This document shows positions 60,467 to 64,000 of a DNA stretch of 64,000 nucleotides, one piece after another. The notes beneath the pieces are model-generated. The model was not told the origin of the DNA. It searched no databases and was given only the letters and a program-made list of their open reading frames with translations. The translations under genes and the position numbers were made by a program. The stretch's first letter is position 1. Each line of letters begins with the position of its first letter. Where the stretch lies: assembly GCF_024679245.1 (NCBI RefSeq), contig NC_090182.1, positions 37,365,547-37,429,546 of the forward strand. The letters run 5' to 3'. The DNA comes from Pseudorasbora parva (Eukaryota > Chordata > Actinopteri > Cypriniformes > Gobionidae).

Positions 60467-63400
60467 TTAAAAATTAAACAGTAAACAGTCATCAACATCA
60501 ACATCACAAATACAATGATTTACAGCCCATTTACCTTTAAACATCTCCATATCATTCACCAATTTGTAATATGTAAACTCAATTTTAATACGAGATTTTA
60601 ATAATCCCTTTAAAACAGACACAACATCAGTTGACCCAGCATCACTCATGCGATGTTTTCTTGATAGCCATATCGCCAATTTTGCCTGACCAAAAAGAAA
60701 GTTTAACAGAACATGTTCTTCCCTCCTACTTTTAATATACTTAGGTCCATAAATAAAAAGTACTGGAGTAAAAACTTCTCCTAAATTTTGAGCCCACTCT
60801 TCTAAGATACAAAACAAGGATTGAAGCCTTTCACACTTGAGGAACAAATGAAACACGTTCTCCTCCTCACTACAAAATGGACAACCCACCCCAACCTCTG
60901 GATCAAGGTGTGCTCTGTGTCTGTTTGTAGCTATACTCCCGTGCACTACTCTCCACTGAAGGTCACCAGACCTTTTCTCAATGGGTAGCTTATACAGGGA
61001 CCTCCAGCGTCCTTTAGGGGATTCACCTGGCCCTAGAACCTCCCGCCATTTGGACTCGCTGACACTCTGCAGTGTGTTAAGATGCCACACTTTCACACAC
61101 ATAGTGTAAATGTCTCTCTTGTTCGCATCGCCAAAGGCGGCCAAAAAAGGTATCTTAAATGACAATATACAACCTTCTTTTTCTTGCCATGTACCAGTCT
61201 TTGCTGTAAAAAACAATTCTGGAAAGTCAGAGTTATCAGCCTCTTCATCAACAGTCTCCATTGCCTGTCGAAAATCCTGAGGCAGAGACTCTAGAATCTG
61301 AGTCAACATATTTTGTGCCATCCTGACTGATTTTATTCCAAGTTTTGAAGCAAAATTTTCAGGGCTTATCCAACTTTTTTTATCTTTTAAATGTCCAATT
61401 TTTGTCATATTTGCAGCCCACATGGCTTTTCTGAAAGTGTCTGATTTGAAAACATTTGATTCCAGTTCAGAATTGAAAAAAAGTGGTTCCTCTTTCAGCC
61501 ATAATTTTTCTGTGTTAGCCGCACTCCGTGAAAAACTAAAAATTGTCCATGACTTTAAAATTGATCTGTAAAAGACACTCAGCCCACTTAAATTCAGTTT
61601 GTCAAAGTCCATCAAAAACAAATGGCGGTCCAGCTCCATGTTTCCAGCTCTTCTTAGGAGGGCACAGGCCACTTCAGCCCAGCTCACATCCACTCCATAG
61701 AGCAGTCTTTGCGCCGTCTGCATTCTGAAAGTCCGGAGTCTTGCTCTGATGTCCACCAGTCCCTGGCCTCCTTCTTGTCTAGGTAGATACAGTACCGCCG
61801 CCTTCAGCCAGTGCTGTCCCGACCAGAAAAAATCCACTAGTCGCTTTTGTATTCCTCGCACTAGATCCTCAGGAGGTTCAAGTATTGTCATTCTATGCCA
61901 GAGTGAAGAAGCAACCAAGTTGTTGCATATTAGGACCCTCCCCCTATATGACAACTGGGGTAGCAACCATTTCCATCGAGACAACTTTGCACACACTTTC
62001 TCCAAGAGGCCTTCCCAATTTTTCTTCTTAAACTCCTCTGTCCCCAAGAACACTCCTAAATAATTAAACCCTGCACTTCCCCACTGTAAACCACCAGGAA
62101 GGTTAGGACCTTTGGAAACACTACCACACCATAAAGCATCGCTCTTTCCCCAATTAACTACTGCTGATGAGGCTCTTCCATACAACTCTAATGCCTGTTT
62201 AAGCACTTGAATATCACTTTGATCTCTGATTATAACAGTGACGTCATCAGCATAGGCCGAGAGTTTAACAGAACAGTTTAGGGCATTGAGCTGCAGGCCC
62301 TTTAACTCTCTTCTCATTTTACATAACAAGGGTTCAATTACAATGCTGTATAATTGGCCCGAGATTGGACAACCTTGTCTGATTCCTCTTTTAACTTTAA
62401 TAGGAATACTCAAAGCACCACCCATTTTGATCATACATGTCGCTTCGGCATATAAAAGTCCAATCCTTGAAATAAATTTTTCCCCAAACCCAAAAGCATT
62501 TAGAGTTTCAAACAGAAAAACATGATCAACCCTGTCAAAGGCCTTTTCTTGATCCAGAGACACCAGGCCCATACTAACATCTTTAAAATAAGCATAATCA
62601 ACAACATCCCTGATTAAATGAAGATTATCCATGATTGACCTATTTTTAACACAATATGACTGATCCTTGTGTACTACTTCATACAACACCTTATTTAATC
62701 TATTTGCAAGAACCTTTGAATAGATTTTATACTCTGTACACAAAATTGCCACAGGTCTCCAATTCTTTAAAAGTGTTAAGTCTCCTTTTTTCGGGAGCAA
62801 AGATAATACAGCTCGTTGACAGCTAGTTGGAAGAACACCTTCACTGAAACATTCCTGAAGGACTTCAAAATAATCATCTCCAATTATTGTCCAAAATGAT
62901 TTATAAAACTCGGCCGGTAGTCCATCCAGTCCAGGGCTCTTGTCTGAAGAGAGACCCTTTACAGCCAGAGAGACCTCCTCAAAGGAGATGTCAGTCTCTA
63001 AGAACACTTTATTATCCTCAGATAGCACCGGTAAGTCTTTTAGCAGCTCTCTTCTGCAATGTTCATCAGATGTTTCAGCAGCGTACAAATTGGAGTAAAA
63101 CTCAACAGCAATCTTTCGCATTTTCCGTGGTTCTGAAGTAACATGTCCATTATTGTCCTTTAATGAAAGCATCAAATTCTTCTGGCCCACTTTGCGCTCT
63201 AAATTAAAAAAGAAAGTCGTAGGAGCATCCATGTCCTTCAGGGTTAAATAACGGCTTCTTATGAGAGCTCCTTTAACCCGTTCATTCAGTATTAAACTTA
63301 AATGATTTTTCTTTTCAGTCCAGCGTTCTTTTAAATTAGCATCATCATTGACAGTCATTTCCATTTCAATATCCACAATCTCTTTTTCAAGCCACTTTAA

Positions 63401-64000
63401 AGTATTTTGTAAAACTTCAGATGAATAAGCAGAAAATTTCTGACAGAAATCCCTTATGTGCACTTTTCCAACTTCCCACCACTGTATAATACTTCCAAAA
63501 AGGTGTTTTTCTGGTTGCCATGCTTCCCAAAACAGCTTAAAAGTTTCACAAAACTCTTTATCTTTTAAAAGTTTGGTGTTAAAGTGCCAGTAACAGCTTT
63601 TCTGTGTACTTTTAGACAGTGTAAAACCAACCCTAATGAGTTTATGATCAGAAAGTATGTTAGGAATAATTTCTGTACTAACAACTCTATTTTTCAAATT
63701 ACAAGATATATAAAATCGATCCAAACGAGCAGCAGAAATCCTATCATTACAGACCTTTACCCATGTATATTGTTTTATAGAAGGATTGTGTTCCCTCCAT
63801 ACATCAAAGAGATTCAAATTTTCTATAAAACCAGCTAAAGTAGATGCTGAAGATGCATGAGTTTCCTCCCCATTTCTGTCAAGAGTAAAATCAAGAGTGC
63901 AATTCCAGTCCCCTCCCACAACAATATACACATCTTCATTTTCTTCACTAACTATTTGTTCAAACTTTTTGAAAAGTAAACTCCTTTCTGCTCCAACATT
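60467..64000 (-). CDS. Tx1/L1-type LINE ORF2 (endonuclease-RT), partial
   Basis: The frame is open from the right edge of the window to a stop at 60467, over 1,170 codons without interruption; the true start is outside. Numbering from the GTG at 63931, the endonuclease shows GGDWN at 6-10, ARLDRFYIS at 68-76 and SDH at 94-96. The reverse transcriptase shows SPGLDGLPAEFYKSFW (332-347), NWRPVAILCTEYKIYSKVLA (390-409), LVSLDQEKAFDRV (catalytic Asp 460), RQGCPISGQLYSIVIEPLL (518-536) and YADD (560-563; bases 62243-62254). A C-terminal CPFC-x7-H-x4-C zinc motif starts at 1017. This protein nicks the target and copies its RNA there. The EN-RT-CCHC order and the RQGCPISGQLYS motif fit the Tx1 branch of the L1 group. 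Intactness suggests a young copy. The first part of the endonuclease (with its Glu) and ORF1 are not in the window. Confidence 0.93.
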   Translation of the reverse strand, partial: NVGAERSLLFKKFEQIVSEENEDVYIVVGGDWNCTLDFTLDRNGEETHASSASTLAGFIENLNLFDVWREHNPSIKQYTWVKVCNDRISAARLDRFYISCNLKNRVVSTEIIPNILSDHKLIRVGFTLSKSTQKSCYWHFNTKLLKDKEFCETFKLFWEAWQPEKHLFGSIIQWWEVGKVHIRDFCQKFSAYSSEVLQNTLKWLEKEIVDIEMEMTVNDDANLKERWTEKKNHLSLILNERVKGALIRSRYLTLKDMDAPTTFFFNLERKVGQKNLMLSLKDNNGHVTSEPRKMRKIAVEFYSNLYAAETSDEHCRRELLKDLPVLSEDNKVFLETDISFEEVSLAVKGLSSDKSPGLDGLPAEFYKSFWTIIGDDYFEVLQECFSEGVLPTSCQRAVLSLLPKKGDLTLLKNWRPVAILCTEYKIYSKVLANRLNKVLYEVVHKDQSYCVKNRSIMDNLHLIRDVVDYAYFKDVSMGLVSLDQEKAFDRVDHVFLFETLNAFGFGEKFISRIGLLYAEATCMIKMGGALSIPIKVKRGIRQGCPISGQLYSIVIEPLLCKMRRELKGLQLNALNCSVKLSAYADDVTVIIRDQSDIQVLKQALELYGRASSAVVNWGKSDALWCGSVSKGPNLPGGLQWGSAGFNYLGVFLGTEEFKKKNWEGLLEKVCAKLSRWKWLLPQLSYRGRVLICNNLVASSLWHRMTILEPPEDLVRGIQKRLVDFFWSGQHWLKAAVLYLPRQEGGQGLVDIRARLRTFRMQTAQRLLYGVDVSWAEVACALLRRAGNMELDRHLFLMDFDKLNLSGLSVFYRSILKSWTIFSFSRSAANTEKLWLKEEPLFFNSELESNVFKSDTFRKAMWAANMTKIGHLKDKKSWISPENFASKLGIKSVRMAQNMLTQILESLPQDFRQAMETVDEEADNSDFPELFFTAKTGTWQEKEGCILSFKIPFLAAFGDANKRDIYTMCVKVWHLNTLQSVSESKWREVLGPGESPKGRWRSLYKLPIEKRSGDLQWRVVHGSIATNRHRAHLDPEVGVGCPFCSEEENVFHLFLKCERLQSLFCILEEWAQNLGEVFTPVLFIYGPKYIKSRREEHVLLNFLFGQAKLAIWLSRKHRMSDAGSTDVVSVLKGLLKSRIKIEFTYYKLVNDMEMFKGKWAVNHCICDVDVDDCLLFNF

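Overview
This window looks like a piece of nuclear genome from a cyprinid-type ray-finned fish (zebrafish, carp or a relative). It is AT-rich, full of dinucleotide microsatellites, and packed with fish repeat types: foldback MITEs, hAT, Tc1 and Harbinger relics, V-SINE-like SINEs, Ty3/gypsy remnants and a Tx1/L1-type LINE. I found no convincing host exon, no structural RNA gene, no CRISPR and no bacterial-type operon. The stretch is best read as a gene desert or a very large intron. The species is an inference from repeat style only.

Layout. 0-9 kb: mostly unique AT-rich DNA with a hAT transposase scrap (2.6 kb), a tRNA-derived SINE (3.4 kb) and several MITEs, two of them nested. 9.6-18.3 kb: a foldback hotspot, including a 2.4 kb inverted-repeat element with a hAT MITE inside one arm, and a palindromic MITE interrupted by a retroposon. 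18.3-21 kb: largely unique, then a CT microsatellite. 21.2-24.1 kb: nested foldback elements enclosing a pol-less LTR retrotransposon whose gag-like frame runs into three tandem arrays. 24.8-26.4 kb: a hAT-type element with a perfect 8-bp duplication. 26.5-33.7 kb: SINEs, a 692-bp segment present twice at about 99% identity, and MITEs with clear target duplications. 36-38 kb: a Harbinger-like element with a broken Myb/SANT-like gene. 39.7-41.2 kb: a full-length but inactivated Tc1-like transposon. 42.9-46.9 kb: a second Tc1 relic, a perfect 37-bp hairpin and a LINE scrap. 47-50.8 kb: a decayed Ty3/gypsy element with a MITE in its 5' LTR. 55.6-60.2 kb: more MITEs, a third Tc1 relic and gypsy/LTR scraps. 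60.2-64 kb: the only long intact coding region, a LINE ORF2 on the minus strand that runs off the right edge and ends next to a 40-unit (TC)n tract.

The coding regions do not form a pathway. They are parts of unrelated mobile elements. What they share is layered insertion: several elements are interrupted by others, and the second arm of a foldback sometimes preserves the empty site, which gives a relative order of events. The most interesting leads are the LINE beside its microsatellite, the 692-bp duplicate flanked by a 6-bp repeat, the pol-less LTR element with its 30-bp and 51-bp arrays, and a TTAA-flanked MITE family carrying a conserved exon-like segment.
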